Shown here in pieces: positions 13,326 to 14,778 of a stretch of 14,778 nt of DNA; within the stretch, counting starts at the first letter, position 1, and the number at the start of each line of letters is the position of its first letter. This stretch comes from Anaerolineales bacterium. GTDB taxonomy: Bacteria; Chloroflexota; Anaerolineae; Anaerolineales; E44-bin32. The notes beneath the pieces were generated by a model. The model was not told where the DNA came from. It worked only from the letters and a program-made list of their open reading frames with translations, and ran no database searches. The stretch is from positions 1 to 14,778 of the forward strand of contig JAHFAU010000033.1 in assembly GCA_023250385.1 (NCBI GenBank). The letters run 5' to 3'. The position numbers were made by a program, and so were the translations under genes.

Positions 13326-14778
13326 TCAGCCCCAAAGTCGGGGGCGGTACTGGAGCGCTTCTGCAACGTGGGTGGGCGCTATTTCCTGTGCTTCGGCTAG
13401 GTCGGCGATGGTGCGGGCCAGCTTGAGCACCCGGTGAAAGGCCCGGGCGGTCAGCTGCAGTTGAGTCATGGCCTGGCGCACCAGCCCGCGGCCGGCATCG
13501 TTGAGTTCACAGTAGCGCCGTACTTCGCCTGGGCCCATGTCGGCGTTGCAGGTCAAGTGAGTGCCCTGGAAGCGGGCCCGCTGGCGCACCCGGGCGGCCT
13601 CGACCCGCGCCCGAACCGCCTCCGCCGGTTCGCCGGTCCGACTTGAAGCCAACTTCTCAAATTCGACCCGCGGAACTTCTACATGGATGTCGATCCGATC
13701 CAAGAGTGGACCCGAGATTCGCTTCTGGTAGCGGGTGACCGTCGCCGGATTGCAGGTGCACTCCTTGATCGGATCGCCGAAATAGCCGCAGGGACACGGA
13801 TTCATTGCCCCGACCAACATGAAGCTCGCCGGAAACAAAAATGAGCCGCGGGCCCGGCTGATCGTGACGACCCGGTCTTCCATCGGCTGCCGCAACACCT
13901 CCAACACCCGGGTACCGAATTCCGGCAGCTCGTCCAGGAACAGTACTCCTCGGTGCGCTAGCGAGATCTCTCCGGGACGTGGCCAGTTGCCGCCGCCTAC
14001 CAGTCCGGCATTCGAGATCGTGTGATGTGGCGAGCGGAACGGTCGAGATCGCATCAAGGGGAGGTCGGAGGGAAGCAGGTCCGCTACGGAATAGATCTGC
14101 GAGACGTCCAGTGCCTCATCGATCGACATGCCGGGCAAGATGTCCGGCAGCGCCCGGGCCAGCAGAGTCTTGCCGGCGCCGGGCGGGCCGATCATAAGCA
14201 CGTTGTGCCCACCGGAGGCAGCCACCTCGAGCGCCCGCTTGGCGTGCTCCTGACCCTTGATCTCTTCAAAGCCGCCGTTCGGTGAGTCGAGCAGATTCGG
14301 CAGCGGTCTGCGCTTATAGGACGGAATCGGAACCACGCCCGAGAGGTGGTTTACCAAGCTAGTCAACGAGTGGACCGGGATGATCTCGATCTCCGGAATC
14401 AACCCGGCCTCGGGTGCGTCGACTTCCGGAACGAAGATTCGATCGAACCCCTGGGCCCGAGCCAGAGCGGCCATCGGCAACATCCCGCGCACGTGGCGCA
14501 GCGAGCCATCTAGCGACAGCTCACCGACCGCCAGCGCGCCTTGCAGCGACTCGGCCTGGATTTGTTCGGAGGCCGCCAGGGTCCCGAGCGCGATCGGGAG
14601 GTCGTAGGCCGGCCCCTCTTTGCGCAAGTCGGCCGGAGCCAGGTTGACGGTTACCCGCTGACGAGGGAAATCCAGCCCGGAGTTCTTGACCGCCGCCTGC
14701 ACCCGCTCTCGGCTCTCCTGCACCGCCGCGTCGGGCAAGCCGACGATCGTGAAGGAGGGCAGCCCGCGGGCGGTGTCC
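13326..14778 (-). CDS. comM: ComM/YifB family AAA+ ATPase (Mg chelatase-like), 5' end outside window
   Basis: AAA+ helicase family that in naturally competent bacteria promotes branch migration during integration of transforming DNA. It is widespread also in species not known to be competent. About 483 residues are visible; a typical member has about 500-510, so roughly 20-25 N-terminal residues lie beyond the right edge. The visible product begins DTARGLPSFTIVG, the standard ComM opening. An N-terminal S5-like domain leads to the AAA+ core with Walker A GPPGAGKT (about 198-205), Walker B VLFLDE (about 278-283), and the Cys-rich NPCPCGYFGDP..ECTC loop (about 326-342). A C-terminal Mg-chelatase-type helical domain follows. 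All expected motifs are intact. The TTG at 14736-14738 is an internal leucine, not the start. The unknown gene at 12313 follows on the same strand. Confidence 0.95.
   Translation of the reverse strand, partial: DTARGLPSFTIVGLPDAAVQESRERVQAAVKNSGLDFPRQRVTVNLAPADLRKEGPAYDLPIALGTLAASEQIQAESLQGALAVGELSLDGSLRHVRGMLPMAALARAQGFDRIFVPEVDAPEAGLIPEIEIIPVHSLTSLVNHLSGVVPIPSYKRRPLPNLLDSPNGGFEEIKGQEHAKRALEVAASGGHNVLMIGPPGAGKTLLARALPDILPGMSIDEALDVSQIYSVADLLPSDLPLMRSRPFRSPHHTISNAGLVGGGNWPRPGEISLAHRGVLFLDELPEFGTRVLEVLRQPMEDRVVTISRARGSFLFPASFMLVGAMNPCPCGYFGDPIKECTCNPATVTRYQKRISGPLLDRIDIHVEVPRVEFEKLASSRTGEPAEAVRARVEAARVRQRARFQGTHLTCNADMGPGEVRRYCELNDAGRGLVRQAMTQLQLTARAFHRVLKLARTIADLAEAQEIAPTHVAEALQYRPRLWG

Overview
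The window is GC-rich bacterial chromosome, gene-dense, with no RNA genes, CRISPR array, phage genes or insertion sequences that I can recognise. It most likely comes from a Chloroflexota genome, probably Anaerolineae-like. The reasons are long Pro/Thr 'PTPTPT' linkers on secreted proteins, a membrane-anchored sortase carrying the SAHND and SCYPY active-site motifs, a Cache-like/HAMP/class III cyclase, and an RF1 whose GGQ region reads GGQNVQKNETAV. This is an inference from family feel, not a computed placement.

Layout from left to right. (1) 1-1959, minus strand: the release-factor pair prfA then prmC, with prmC cut by the left edge. A clear TATAAT box and a hairpin lie just upstream of prfA. 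(2) 2129-4465, plus strand: a secreted VIT + von Willebrand A protein with an intact MIDAS and an odd cysteine-containing hydrophobic tail. Its stop codon overlaps the stop of the next, convergent gene. (3) 4462-9612, minus strand: an envelope/signalling block in transcription order sortase, adenylate cyclase, and two small bitopic secreted-domain proteins. The last two are paralogous through a juxtamembrane segment (key residues LRSKL..A.YGADP) that I cannot match to any named domain. (4) 9788-12194, plus strand: ygfZ, a low-molecular-weight phosphatase and a fructosamine-3-kinase-type kinase, probably one operon; the last two form a known protein-deglycation pair. (5) 12313-14778, minus strand: comM (5' end outside the window), followed by a conserved-looking protein of unknown function.

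How the genes fit together. RF1 reads UAA/UAG and PrmC methylates its GGQ glutamine. The phosphatase and kinase probably repair protein-bound sugar adducts made by phosphorylated aldoses, and YgfZ beside them maintains Fe-S enzymes. The sortase, cyclase, VIT/VWA protein and the two juxtamembrane-motif proteins all act at or outside the membrane, so the middle of the window looks like a cell-surface module. No classical LPXTG substrate is encoded here. The best candidates for novelty are the shared juxtamembrane segment of the paralogous pair, the orphan protein at 12313-13224, and the unusual tail of the VIT/VWA protein.

Expression signals are limited but consistent. Three starts (prfA, sortase, ygfZ) are preceded by the same GGTATAAT box without a good -35, and the ygfZ box sits so close to its ATG that the mRNA should be leaderless. 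Several genes use TTG or GTG starts with no obvious Shine-Dalgarno. UAG closes six of the eleven genes whose stop is visible.
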